Shown here one piece after another: positions 16,671 to 26,441 of a stretch of DNA of 60,054 nucleotides (position 1 is the first letter of the stretch; every line of letters starts with the position of its first letter). Source of the stretch: Streptomyces sp. B93 (GTDB taxonomy: Bacteria; Actinomycetota; Actinomycetes; Streptomycetales; Streptomycetaceae). The DNA lies in assembly GCF_018070565.1 (NCBI RefSeq), contig NZ_JAGPXL010000041.1, positions 1-60,054 on the forward strand, given 5' to 3'. Under the pieces are notes generated by a model. That model saw only the letters and a program-made list of their open reading frames with translations. It ran no database searches and was not told the origin of the DNA. The position numbers were made by a program, and so were the translations under genes.

Positions 16671-17777
16671 ATGTCCGACGAACCGCAGCCGCCGTCCGCC
16701 GAGAACGCGAGCGGCGGGGACGGCGGGGCGGCGGGCGGCGCCGAGGGCGGGGACGTGTGGGCCGCGCCGGAGGACCGTGGCGGTCCGCGTCCGCCGGTGA
16801 GCGACGCGGACGCGCGGCCCGCGGCGGCAGACGGCAAGGGGGTGTCGTGGGCCGGGCCGCGGGACGGTGCCTCGTCGGCGCCGCCGCCGGACGGTGGCGG
16901 GGTGCCGTGGGCCGCGCCGCGGGACGGTGCTCCGTCGGCGCCGCCGCAGGACGGTGGCGGAACCCCCTGGGCCTCGGGCACGCCGCACGGGCCGTACGGT
17001 CAGCCGTCGCAGGACGCCGATCCGCGCGTGCCGCTGCACAAGGCGGACGACCGGGGGGCCGCCCCCTCCGGACCGGGCCCGGAGCGTGACCCCTGGGCTC
17101 CGCCCGCCGACGACGCCCGGCCCCCCGCTGGGCCCTCGTCGCCGCCCGCCGGGCCCTCGTCTGCGTCCACCGGCGACGCCCGCACCCCTGCGCGGCCCCC
17201 GTCCGTGCACGATCAGCAGACCGTCACCTCCATGCCCGGCGCCGGTGCGGGCTACCCGCCGCCCCAGCCCTGGAGCAGCCCGGCCGCCCCGCCCGGCCCG
17301 TTCGCACCCCCGGCCCACGACGGGCCCGGCGCCGCCAACCCCTTCGCGGCCCCGGCGCAGGACTCGCCCGTCCCCCCGCCGCCCATCGCGCCCGACGGGC
17401 CCGGCCCGAGCGCCTACGGCTACCCCGGCGGCTACGGCCACCCGGCCCCGCCCGTCCACCCGGCCGCCCCCTACCAGCACGGCGGCTACCCCGGCTACCC
17501 CGGCTACCCGGGCTGGCCCGGTGCGGCCCCCGTGCCGAGCAACGGGATGGGTACGGCCGGGCTGGTCCTCGGCATCGTCGCGACCGTCCTGTTCTGTCTG
17601 TGGCCGCTGGCCTTCATCCTCGGTCTGCTCGGGGTGGTCTTCGGCGCGATCGGCCGGAAGAAGGCCGGCCGGGGCGAGGCCAGCAACGGGGGCCAGGCCC
17701 TGGCCGGGATCATCTGCGGTTCGGTCGGGATGCTGCTGGCCCTGGGCATGGCCGCACTCGTGATCTTCGTGCCCTGA
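16671..17777 (+). CDS. Proline-rich DUF4190-like membrane protein
   Basis: In this 368-residue protein about 285 residues are low-complexity and rich in Pro, Gly, Ala, Asp and Tyr, including YPGYPGYPGWPG repeats. Two tandem copies of a 20-residue unit lie at 57-76 and 77-96 (GVSWAGPRDG... and GVPWAAPRDG...). The C-terminal part has two membrane segments separated by a basic loop (GIVATVLFCLWPLAFILGLL; GRKKAGRG), the DUF4190 layout. Function is unknown; the soluble arm is probably cytoplasmic. ATG 16671 has a GGAGGGGAC site 8 bases upstream. Confidence 0.8.
   Translation: MSDEPQPPSAENASGGDGGAAGGAEGGDVWAAPEDRGGPRPPVSDADARPAAADGKGVSWAGPRDGASSAPPPDGGGVPWAAPRDGAPSAPPQDGGGTPWASGTPHGPYGQPSQDADPRVPLHKADDRGAAPSGPGPERDPWAPPADDARPPAGPSSPPAGPSSASTGDARTPARPPSVHDQQTVTSMPGAGAGYPPPQPWSSPAAPPGPFAPPAHDGPGAANPFAAPAQDSPVPPPPIAPDGPGPSAYGYPGGYGHPAPPVHPAAPYQHGGYPGYPGYPGWPGAAPVPSNGMGTAGLVLGIVATVLFCLWPLAFILGLLGVVFGAIGRKKAGRGEASNGGQALAGIICGSVGMLLALGMAALVIFVP
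16839..16958 (+). repeat. Two tandem 60-bp coding repeats
   Basis: Two adjacent 60-base units (16839-16898 and 16899-16958) encode near-identical 20-residue segments of the proline-rich protein. The frame is kept, so copy number could vary between strains. Confidence 0.7.
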
Positions 17778-17818
17778 GCACCGCGGCGGCTCTGAACACC
17801 GCGGTCGGCCGCCCCCGC

Positions 17819-18376
17819 CTACCCGGCCGCCAACCGTCCCCGCGCCTCCATCAACGCGAACCCCAGCAGGTTCAGCCCCCGCCACCGCTCCGGGTCCGAC
17901 GCGCCCTCGTCCGTGGCCGTCAGGCCGATGCCCCACACCCGGTCCATCGGGCTCGCCTCCACCAGCACCCGGTCGCCCGTCCCCAGCAGGAACCCCCGCA
18001 GCTCCTCGCCGGACGCGAACTTGTGGACGCTGCCCTCGACCACGATGCCGAAGCGCTCGCGCTCCCACACCGCCTCGTCGAAGCCCCGCACCAGCCGCCC
18101 CGCCTTCTTGGCCGCCGCGGGATGCCCGGCGGACAGCACACCGCGCTCCGCCTCCGCGTCGCCGAAGAGACGGGCCTTGGCGGCCATCATCCAGTGCTCC
18201 GCCGTCGCGTACCGCACGCCGTCCACCTCGAACGGTGACGGCCACCACTGACTGAGACAGCTCGCGCTCAGTCGGCCGTCGGGTCGCGGCCGGTGCCCCC
18301 AGAAGTGCAGGTACCTGACCCTCGCCCCCGCGCGGACCTCCCTGACCAGGGCGTCCCGAGAATCGATCTTCTCCAT
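17819..18376 (-). CDS. NADAR-family protein (DUF1768/YbiA-like)
   Basis: This 185-residue protein starts MEKIDSRDAL at ATG 18376; a GTG at 18406 would add 10 residues. Family landmarks are FWGHRP, LSQWWPSPFEVDGVRYATAEHWMMAAKARLFGD, and later FGIVVEGSVHKFA and DRVWGIGL. The EHWMM-K region contains the residues usually taken as catalytic. NADAR proteins are N-glycosidases acting on riboflavin intermediates (YbiA) or removing ADP-ribose from nucleic acid. No DarT-like partner is visible here. It is convergent with the proline-rich protein and divergent from the polyamine operon. Confidence 0.85.
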   Translation of the reverse strand: MEKIDSRDALVREVRAGARVRYLHFWGHRPRPDGRLSASCLSQWWPSPFEVDGVRYATAEHWMMAAKARLFGDAEAERGVLSAGHPAAAKKAGRLVRGFDEAVWERERFGIVVEGSVHKFASGEELRGFLLGTGDRVLVEASPMDRVWGIGLTATDEGASDPERWRGLNLLGFALMEARGRLAAG

Positions 18377-18448
18377 GCACCCGAGTCTGGCAGGCGCCAC
18401 TGACACTCCGTCCCCCCTTTTCCCGCCCCACTCGACACCTGGTCGACA

Positions 18449-18484
18449 GATTCCGTCGCTTAACCAAAAGGCAACAACGGAATC
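18449..18484. promoter_or_regulatory. Inverted repeat upstream of polyamine operon (outer)
   Basis: A perfect 8-bp pair, GATTCCGT (18449-18456) and ACGGAATC (18477-18484), is separated by 20 bases that include TTAACCAAAAGGC. It overlaps a second pair, CAACAA (18472-18477) / TTGTTG (18487-18492). It could be an operator or a leader structure. Confidence 0.45.
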
Positions 18485-18486
18485 CC

Positions 18487-18523
18487 TTGTTGGAGTGCCG
18501 TTCCTCTGTCAGGATCGGCACTC
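18487..18523 (+). promoter_or_regulatory. Putative promoter with embedded operator for the polyamine operon
   Basis: TTGTTG (18487-18492), 17 bases, then CAGGAT (18510-18515) resembles a vegetative promoter. A perfect 8-bp inverted repeat GAGTGCCG (18493-18500) / CGGCACTC (18516-18523) brackets the spacer and -10, the place expected for a repressor site. The start would lie about 60 bases before the ATG at 18585. Confidence 0.4.
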
Positions 18524-18584
18524 AAATCGAGCCGGAGCTACGCCACCCACCCTCGGACACGGGGCGACGGCGGAGGAGAGCGAC

Positions 18585-20120
18585 ATGCACAACCCGGGCA
18601 CAGCGACCCCGGAACGGTTCCCCGCGCAGGAACGCCTCGCGGCTGGTGCGCAGTACATCGGAGGACGACTGACCAAGGGCACCTCCGGCCGTACGCACGC
18701 CGTCGTCGACCCGGCCATCGGCGAGGAGGTCTACGTCTACGAACTGGCCGGACCCGCCGACGTGGACGCCGCCGTCGCCGCCGCCCGCGCGGCCTTCCCC
18801 GGCTGGGCGGGCGCCACCCCCGGCGAGCGGTCCGACGCGCTGCACCGGTTCGCCGCCGTCCTCAGCGAACGCGCCGAGGACTTCGCCCGCGCCGAGTCCC
18901 TCCAGTGCGGCAAGCCACTGAAGCTGACCCGGGAGTTCGACGTCCCGGGGACGATCGACAACACCGCCTTCTTCGCCGGTGCCGCCCGGCACCTCCAGGG
19001 GCAGTCCGCCGGCGAGTACTCCGGCGACCACACCTCGTACGTCCGCCGTGAGCCCATCGGTGTCGTCGGCTCCATCGCGCCCTGGAACTACCCCCTCCAG
19101 ATGGCCGCCTGGAAGATCCTCCCGGCGATCGCCGCGGGCAACACCATCGTCCTGAAGCCCGCCGAGCTGACCCCGCTCACCTCCCTCCTCTTCGCGCAGG
19201 CCGCCACCGACGCGGGCATCCCGGACGGGGTCGTCAACATCGTCACCGGCACCGGCAAGGAAGCGGGCGAGCACCTCGTCGGCCATCCCGACGTCGCCAT
19301 GACCTCCTTCACCGGCTCCACCGCCGTCGGCAAGCGCGTCGCCGAGATCGCCACCGCCACCGTCAAGCGCCTCCACCTGGAGCTGGGCGGTAAGGCGCCC
19401 TTCCTGGTCTTCGACGACGCCGACCTGGAGGCCGCGGTGCACGGCGCGGTCGCGGGCGCGCTCATCAACACCGGGCAGGACTGCACGGCCGCCACGCGCG
19501 CGTACGTGCAGCGGCCCCTCTACGACGCCTTCGTCGAGCGGACCGCCGCGCTCATGGAGACCGTCCGCCTGGGCGACCCCTTCGCCCCCGGCACCGACCT
19601 CGGTCCGCTCATCTCGCACGTCCAGCGGGACCGCGTCGCCGCCTTCGTCGACCGGGCGCGCGGCTACGCGCGCGTGGTCACCGGCGGTGAGGCACCCCAG
19701 GGCGAGCTGAAGGACGGCGCCTACTACCGGCCCACCCTCGTCACCGACGCCGCCCAGGACAGCGAGATCGTGCAGTCGGAGATCTTCGGCCCGGTGCTCG
19801 TCGTCCTCCCCTTCGACGGCGACGACGAGGGCATCGCCCTCGCCAACGACACCCCGTACGGTCTCGCCGCCTCGGCCTGGAGCCGGGACGTCTACCGGGC
19901 GGGCCGCGCCACGCGCGAGATCAGGGCCGGGTGCGTGTGGATCAACGACCACATCCCGATCATCAGCGAGATGCCGCACGGGGGCTACAAGGCCTCGGGC
20001 TTCGGCAAGGACATGTCCGCCTACTCCTTCGAGGAGTACACGCAGATCAAGCACGTCATGTACGACAACACCGCGGTCGCCAGGAAGGACTGGCACCGGA
20101 CGATCTTCGGGGACCGATAG
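18585..20120 (+). CDS. Aldehyde dehydrogenase, first gene of the polyamine operon
   Basis: This 511-residue ALDH has APWNYPLQMAAWK, the general base Glu266 in LELGGKAP, the nucleophile Cys300 in NTGQDCTAATR, and EIFGPV. It resembles the aldehyde dehydrogenase at 6801 and again fits 4-aminobutanal (or its gamma-glutamylated form) as substrate. The start ATG 18585 is preceded by GGAGGAGAG; a longer reading frame upstream lacks such support. About 55 bases separate it from potD. The operon order ALDH-potDABC-FAD oxidase couples uptake with oxidation. Confidence 0.85.
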   Translation: MHNPGTATPERFPAQERLAAGAQYIGGRLTKGTSGRTHAVVDPAIGEEVYVYELAGPADVDAAVAAARAAFPGWAGATPGERSDALHRFAAVLSERAEDFARAESLQCGKPLKLTREFDVPGTIDNTAFFAGAARHLQGQSAGEYSGDHTSYVRREPIGVVGSIAPWNYPLQMAAWKILPAIAAGNTIVLKPAELTPLTSLLFAQAATDAGIPDGVVNIVTGTGKEAGEHLVGHPDVAMTSFTGSTAVGKRVAEIATATVKRLHLELGGKAPFLVFDDADLEAAVHGAVAGALINTGQDCTAATRAYVQRPLYDAFVERTAALMETVRLGDPFAPGTDLGPLISHVQRDRVAAFVDRARGYARVVTGGEAPQGELKDGAYYRPTLVTDAAQDSEIVQSEIFGPVLVVLPFDGDDEGIALANDTPYGLAASAWSRDVYRAGRATREIRAGCVWINDHIPIISEMPHGGYKASGFGKDMSAYSFEEYTQIKHVMYDNTAVARKDWHRTIFGDR

Positions 20121-20175
20121 CAACTCAGGCCGTCTGACCCACGGCCGCCTACCCTCCCGAAAGGGCACCACGCGC

Positions 20176-21423
20176 ATGGAGCAGTACGAGCCCGACCGCC
20201 TGTCCCCGGCCCAAGTGGCCGCCATGCGGCGCAGTTTCCGACGCGGCAGGGCCTCCCTGACCCGCCGTTCGCTGCTGCGCGCCTCCGCGGGCGGCGCGCT
20301 CACGGTCGGCGGCCTGGGCGCGCTCAGCGCCTGCGGCATCCCGCCCGCGGGCCAGTCCGAGGGCGGCGTCTCCGCCGAGGACCACTCGGAGAAGGAGAAG
20401 ACCGTCAGCTTCTCCAACTGGACCGAGTACATGGACGTCGACGACAGCGAGCGGCACCACCCCACGCTCGACGAGTTCAAGCGGCGGACCGGCGTCACGG
20501 TCAAGTACACCGAGGACATCAACGACAACGTCGAGTTCTTCGGCAAGATCAAGCCGCAGCTCGCCGCCGGTCAGGAGACCGGACGCGACCTGATCTGCGT
20601 CACCGACTGGCTCGCCGCCCGGCTGATCCGCTTCGGGTGGGTCCAGAAACTGGACCCGTCCAACCTGCCGACCGCCTACGCCAACCTCTCCCAGCAGTTC
20701 CGCAGCCCGGACTGGGACCCGGGACGGGCGTACTCCTACCCCTGGACCGGTATCTCCACGGTCATCGCCTACAACAAGAAGGCGCTGGACGGCCAGGAGG
20801 TGCGGTCGGTCTCCGACCTGCTCGACAACCCCCGGCTCAAGGGCAAGGTCGGCTTCCTCTCCGAGATGCGCGACAGCATCGGGATGACCCTGCTCGACAT
20901 GGGCAAGGACCCCGGCAAGTTCAGCGACGACGACTTCGACGCGGCGGTGGCCCGCCTCCAGAAGGCCGTCGACAAGGGGCAGATCCGCCGCTTCACCGGC
21001 AACGACTACACCGCCGACCTCACCAAGGGCGACTTCGCCGCGTGTCTCGCGTGGGCCGGTGACGTCGTACAGCTCAAGGCGGACAGCCCCGACGTGGACT
21101 TCCTGATCCCCGACAGCGGCTACATGACGTCGACGGACAACCTCCTGGTCCCCAACAAGGCCCGGCACAAGACCAACGCCGAACGCCTCATCGACTTCTA
21201 CTACGAGCCGGGCCCGGCCGCCCAGCTCGCCGCGTACATCAACTACGTGTGTCCCGTCGACGGGGTGAAGGACGAGCTGGCGAAGATCGACGAGGAGGCG
21301 GCGAACAACCCGCTGATCCTCCCCGACAAGGACATGGCCGCGAAGTCCCGTGCCTTCCGCTCCCTGAGCGCGAAGGAAGAGACGGCCTACGAAGAGAAGT
21401 TCGCGAAGCTCACAGGGGCGTGA
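20176..21423 (+). CDS. potD: Polyamine ABC transporter substrate-binding lipoprotein (PotD-like)
   Basis: This 415-residue bacterial extracellular solute-binding protein has an N-terminal twin-arginine signal (SLTRRSLLRAS, Arg30-Arg31) followed by a lipobox LSAC with the lipidated Cys at 53. The mature start is typical of the spermidine/putrescine group (VSFSNWTEYMDVDD; TGVTVKYTEDINDNVEFFGKI; DLICVTDWLAARLIR). It should capture putrescine or spermidine at the outer face of the membrane. It ends 4 bases before potA. Specificity is inferred from the family and the catabolic neighbours. Confidence 0.88.
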   Translation: MEQYEPDRLSPAQVAAMRRSFRRGRASLTRRSLLRASAGGALTVGGLGALSACGIPPAGQSEGGVSAEDHSEKEKTVSFSNWTEYMDVDDSERHHPTLDEFKRRTGVTVKYTEDINDNVEFFGKIKPQLAAGQETGRDLICVTDWLAARLIRFGWVQKLDPSNLPTAYANLSQQFRSPDWDPGRAYSYPWTGISTVIAYNKKALDGQEVRSVSDLLDNPRLKGKVGFLSEMRDSIGMTLLDMGKDPGKFSDDDFDAAVARLQKAVDKGQIRRFTGNDYTADLTKGDFAACLAWAGDVVQLKADSPDVDFLIPDSGYMTSTDNLLVPNKARHKTNAERLIDFYYEPGPAAQLAAYINYVCPVDGVKDELAKIDEEAANNPLILPDKDMAAKSRAFRSLSAKEETAYEEKFAKLTGA

Positions 21424-21427
21424 CGAG

Positions 21428-22569
<1,142 letters not shown>

Positions 22570-22570
<1 letters not shown>

Positions 22571-23502
22571 TGACGACGACGCTCACCGAGGCGCCACCGC
22601 CTCTCAGCCCCACCGCGCCGGAGCGGAAACCACCCCGCAGACGCGGCCGCTGGACGCCGTACCTGCTGCTGCTCCCCGGCATCCTCTGGCTGCTGGTCTT
22701 CTTCGCCCTGCCGGTGATCTACCAGGCCTCCACGTCCGTGCAGACGGGCTCCCTTGAGGAGGGCTACGAGGTCACCTGGCACTTCGCCACCTACTGGGAC
22801 GCCCTGACCGACTACTGGCCGCAGTTCCTGCGCTCGGTGCTGTACGCCGGGACCGCCACCTTCCTGTGCCTGCTGCTCGGCTACCCGCTGGCGTACCTGA
22901 TCGCCTTCCGCGCGGGCCGCTGGCGGAACCTGATCATGATTCTGGTGATCGCGCCGTTCTTCACCAGCTTCCTGATCCGCACCCTCGCCTGGAAGACGAT
23001 CCTCGCGGACGGCGGACCGGTCGTCGGCGCGCTGAACGCGCTGCACGTCCTGGACGTCACCAGCTGGCTCGGCATCACCGCGGGCGACCGCGTGCTGGCC
23101 ACCCCGCTGGCGGTCGTGTGCGGTCTGACGTACAACTTCCTGCCGTTCATGATCCTGCCGCTGTACACCTCGCTGGAGCGCATCGACCCCCGGCTCCACG
23201 AGGCCGCGAACGACCTGTACGCGCGTCCCTCCACCACCTTCCGCCGGGTCACCTTCCCGCTGTCGATGCCCGGAGTCGTCTCCGGCACGCTGCTGACCTT
23301 CATCCCGGCCACCGGCGACTACGTCAACGCCGACCTGCTCGGCTCCACCGACACCAGAATGATCGGAAACGTCATCCAGTCGCAGTTCCTGAGGATCCTC
23401 GACTATCCGACGGCCGCCGCGCTCTCCTTCATCCTGATGTTCGCGATCCTCATCATGGTCACGCTCTACATCCGCAGGTCGGGGACGGAGGACCTGGTTT
23501 AA
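22570..23502 (+). CDS. potB: Polyamine ABC transporter permease (PotB-like)
   Basis: This 310-residue inner-membrane permease has six predicted membrane segments and the EAA-type loop (YARPSTTFRRVTFPLSMPGVV). The hydrophobic start is YLLLLPGILWLLVFFALPV. ATG 22570 shares one base with the potA stop (TGATG); a GTG at 22567 would add one residue. It forms the channel together with the next gene, which starts directly after its TAA stop. Confidence 0.88.
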
Positions 23503-24306
23503 ATGGCCTTCGTCAACTGGCTCAAGCGCCACCTCGTCGTCATCGCGGGACTGCTGACGCTCGGATACCTCCTCCTGCCGAACGTCATCGTCACCGTCTT
23601 CTCGTTCAACGATCCCAAGGGCCGCTTCAACTACGAGTGGCAGAAGTTCTCCCTGGACGCCTGGAAGGACCCCTGCGGTGTCGCGGGCCTGTGCGACTCG
23701 CTCACCCTCAGCCTCCAGATCGCCTTCTGGGCGACCCTCGGCGCCACCCTCCTCGGCACGATGATCGCCTTCGCACTGGTCCGCTACCGGTTCCGCGCCC
23801 GCGGCCCGATCAACTCGCTGATCTTCCTGCCGATGGCGATGCCCGAGGTCGTGATGGCGGCCTCGCTGCTCACCCTGTTCCTCAACATGGGCGCCCAGCT
23901 CGGCTTCTGGACGATCCTGATCGCCCACATCATGTTCTGCCTCAGTTTCGTCGTCGTCGCCGTCAAGGCGCGCGTGATGTCGATGGACCCGAGGCTGGAA
24001 CAGGCGGCGCAGGACCTGTACGCCGGTCCGGTGCAGACGTTCCTGCGGGTCACCCTGCCGATCGCGGCACCCGGGATCGCGGCGGGCGCGCTGCTGGCCT
24101 TCGCGCTCTCCTTCGACGATTTCATCATCACCAACTTCAACTCGGGCGCGACCGTCACCTTCCCCATGTTCGTCTGGGGCTCGGCGCAGCGCGGTACGCC
24201 CGTGCAGATCAATGTCGTCGGTACGGCCATGTTCCTGATCGCCGTACTGCTGGTGGTGGCCTCCATGGTCATCAGCAGCCGCCGCACCAAGCAGAAGTCC
24301 GCGTAG
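23503..24306 (+). CDS. potC: Polyamine ABC transporter permease (PotC-like)
   Basis: This 267-residue permease has the EAA loop AAQDLYAGPVQTFLRVTLPIAAPG and a characteristic ALSFDDFIITNFNSG segment common in PotC. The ATG directly abuts the TAA of potB with no spacer, and GGAGGACC lies about 12 bases upstream. It is the second channel subunit of the importer. TAA stops and the TTTAAA at the junction are rare in such GC-rich DNA. Confidence 0.88.
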   Translation: MAFVNWLKRHLVVIAGLLTLGYLLLPNVIVTVFSFNDPKGRFNYEWQKFSLDAWKDPCGVAGLCDSLTLSLQIAFWATLGATLLGTMIAFALVRYRFRARGPINSLIFLPMAMPEVVMAASLLTLFLNMGAQLGFWTILIAHIMFCLSFVVVAVKARVMSMDPRLEQAAQDLYAGPVQTFLRVTLPIAAPGIAAGALLAFALSFDDFIITNFNSGATVTFPMFVWGSAQRGTPVQINVVGTAMFLIAVLLVVASMVISSRRTKQKSA

Positions 24307-24318
24307 GGAGTTGAAATC

Positions 24319-25752
24319 ATGGCCCCCAGCGCCATGAGCCGCAGCGAGAACACCAACTGGACGAAGTCCCTTTCCGACGCCCAGCCGGTCCCGTACTGGC
24401 TGGACGACCCGGGCAGGCCACGCCCCGAACCCGCGCTCACCGGCAACGAGACCTGCGACCTGCTGGTCGTCGGCGGCGGCTACAGCGGACTGTGGACCGC
24501 GCTGGGCGCCAAGGAGCGCGACCCGGGGCGGGACGTGGTCCTGGTCGAGGGCCGCGAGGTGGGCTGGGCCGCCTCCGGCCGCAACGGCGGCTTCTGCGCC
24601 GCCTCCCTCACCCATGGGCTGGCCAACGGGCTGGCCCGCTGGCCGGGGGAGATCCACCAGCTGGAGCGGCTGGGCGCCCGCAACCTCGACGGGATCGAGG
24701 CGGCGGTCGCCCGGCACGGCATCGACTGCGACTTCGAACGCACCGGCGAGATCGACGTCGCCACCGAGCCGTACCAGGCCCGTGAACTGCGCGACTGGTA
24801 CGAGGAGATGCGGCGCCACGGCCTCGCCGACGGCGTCGAGTTCCTGGACGCCGACGCCGTCCGCGCACAGGTCGCCTCACCCACCTTCCAGGCGGGCCTG
24901 CACGACCGCCGAGGCGTCGCCCTGCTCAACCCCGCCAAGCTGGCCTGGGGCCTGAAACAGGCGTGCCTGCGCCTCGGCGTACGCCTCTACGAGCACACCC
25001 CCGCCCTCACCCTGAAGCCGCACGGCGCCGGTATGGCCGTGACCACCCCCTACGGCCGCGTCCGGGCCCGCCGGGTCGCGCTCGGCACCAACGTCTTCCC
25101 GAACCTGGTCAGACGGGTCCGCTCCTACACCGTCCCGGTCTACGACTACGCGCTGATGACCGAGCCCCTCACCGCCGGCCAGCTGGCCTCGATCGGCTGG
25201 AACAACCGCCAGGGCCTCGGTGACAGCGCCAACCAGTTCCACTACTTCCGCCTCTCCGCCGACAACCGGATCCTGTGGGGCGGCTACGACGCGGTCTACC
25301 CCTACGGCGGCCGGGTGCGCGCCGAGTACGACGACCGCCCGGAGACCTACGCCAAGCTCGCCGGGCACTTCTTCACCTGCTTCCCGCAGCTGGAGGGCGT
25401 CCGCTTCACCCACGCGTGGGGTGGCGCCATCGACACCTGCTCGCGCTTCTCGGCGTTCTTCGGCACCGCCCACGGCGGCCGGGTCGCCTACGCGGCGGGC
25501 TACACCGGCCTCGGGGTGGGCGCCACCCGGTTCGGCGCCGACGTGATGCTGGACCTGCTGGCGGGGGAGCGCACGGAGCGCACCGCGCTGGAGATGGTGC
25601 GCACCAAGCCCCTGCCGTTCCCGCCGGAGCCGTTCGCCTGGACCGGGATCGCCCTCACCAAGTGGTCCCTGGCCCGCGCGGACGCCCACGAGGGGCGGCG
25701 CAACCTGTGGCTGCGGACGCTGGACCGGCTGGGCCTGGGCTTCGACAGCTGA
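24319..25752 (+). CDS. FAD-dependent amine oxidoreductase (gamma-glutamylputrescine oxidase-like)
   Basis: This 477-residue DAO-family flavoprotein has the dinucleotide-binding motif DLLVVGGGYSGLWTAL near residue 45. GWAASGRNGGFCAASLTHG contacts flavin, and GYTGLGVGATRFG closes the fold. Relatives include PuuB, which oxidises gamma-glutamylputrescine to an aldehyde. Position as the last gene of the polyamine operon supports that or a direct polyamine substrate. ATG 24319 has GGGAG 8 bases upstream; an internal ATG at 24334 is less likely. Confidence 0.85.
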   Translation: MAPSAMSRSENTNWTKSLSDAQPVPYWLDDPGRPRPEPALTGNETCDLLVVGGGYSGLWTALGAKERDPGRDVVLVEGREVGWAASGRNGGFCAASLTHGLANGLARWPGEIHQLERLGARNLDGIEAAVARHGIDCDFERTGEIDVATEPYQARELRDWYEEMRRHGLADGVEFLDADAVRAQVASPTFQAGLHDRRGVALLNPAKLAWGLKQACLRLGVRLYEHTPALTLKPHGAGMAVTTPYGRVRARRVALGTNVFPNLVRRVRSYTVPVYDYALMTEPLTAGQLASIGWNNRQGLGDSANQFHYFRLSADNRILWGGYDAVYPYGGRVRAEYDDRPETYAKLAGHFFTCFPQLEGVRFTHAWGGAIDTCSRFSAFFGTAHGGRVAYAAGYTGLGVGATRFGADVMLDLLAGERTERTALEMVRTKPLPFPPEPFAWTGIALTKWSLARADAHEGRRNLWLRTLDRLGLGFDS

Positions 25753-25819
25753 CCACGAAGGGCGGGGCGTGACCCGCTTCACCCCAACGGGTCACCAGAA
25801 CCCGCGTAATGCTCCTCCG

Positions 25820-25876
25820 GGGACCTCCCTCTCCCCCCTGACGCGACCGCCGCGTCCATGGAGAGAGGGAGGTCCC
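25820..25876 (+). promoter_or_regulatory. 14-bp hairpin that buries the ribosome-binding site of the next gene
   Basis: Perfect inverted repeat arms at 25820-25833 and 25863-25876 have a 29-base loop. The 3' arm contains GGGAGG (25867-25872), the only good ribosome-binding site for ATG 25879. The structure could terminate the polyamine transcript, block translation of the downstream gene, or both. Confidence 0.6.
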
Positions 25877-25878
25877 TC

Positions 25879-26355
25879 ATGGCTGGTGGGAAGACGCCCG
25901 TCGAGTGGCTGGTATCGGTGGCACCGGACCCGGAGGCGTGCCGCTGGGAATGGGAACGCAACCCGCACGGGGTGGTGCTGCTCCCGGCGGGCCGCGCCTG
26001 GGACGTACTGATCCTGCCGGGCGACCTCGGCTACCCCACCCTCGACGTCCTCACCCGCATCCTCGACCAGCCCGGCCCGGTCCTCGCCGACTTCGGCGAC
26101 GCCCGGATGGGCTTCCTGGTGCCACCGGGCACCGCGTCCCGCTGGCTCGGCACCGGCATCCGCACCGCCGGGTCGGGCACCTGGATCGTCGTCCCCTACC
26201 CGGGCCGCGCCACCGGCGGCGTCCGCTGGCTGATCCCACCGGACGGCTCCGGCACCCTCACCGATCCGGCACTGCTGGAACTGGCGATGCACGAGGCGGC
26301 GGCGGGGCTGGCCGCCAGGCCGGGCCGGCAGGGGGAGGAAGAGGAACAGGGGTGA
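25879..26355 (+). CDS. Small soluble protein of unknown function
   Basis: This 158-residue protein begins MAGGKTPVEWLVSVAPDPEA. It contains NPHGVVLLPAGRAWDVLIL, DFGDARMGFLVPPGTASRW and TWIVVPYPGRATGGVRWLIPP. No signal peptide or membrane segment is seen. The pattern is reminiscent of the N-terminal part of bifunctional primase/polymerase-like proteins common in Streptomyces, but the catalytic residues are not obvious and I would not assign activity. It sits alone between the polyamine operon and the chitinase gene, with its ribosome-binding site inside a hairpin. Confidence 0.75.
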   Translation: MAGGKTPVEWLVSVAPDPEACRWEWERNPHGVVLLPAGRAWDVLILPGDLGYPTLDVLTRILDQPGPVLADFGDARMGFLVPPGTASRWLGTGIRTAGSGTWIVVPYPGRATGGVRWLIPPDGSGTLTDPALLELAMHEAAAGLAARPGRQGEEEEQG

Positions 26356-26364
26356 CCGTCCGGA

Positions 26365-26394
26365 GGTCTTGACCACTTAATTGGTCTGGACCAA
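26365..26394 (+). promoter_or_regulatory. DasR-responsive-element-like direct repeats upstream of chitinase
   Basis: Two 12-base copies, GGTCTTGACCAC (26365-26376) and GGTCTGGACCAA (26383-26394), match at 10 of 12 positions and start 18 bases apart. The second is part of the palindrome TTGGTC-TG-GACCAA. Both resemble the TGGTCTAGACCA repeats of Streptomyces chitinase promoters, bound by the N-acetylglucosamine regulator DasR. Confidence 0.7.
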
Positions 26395-26441
26395 GCTGTG
26401 GGGCGCTCCACCCTCCAATTCCCCCACCCCCGGAGGCACTT

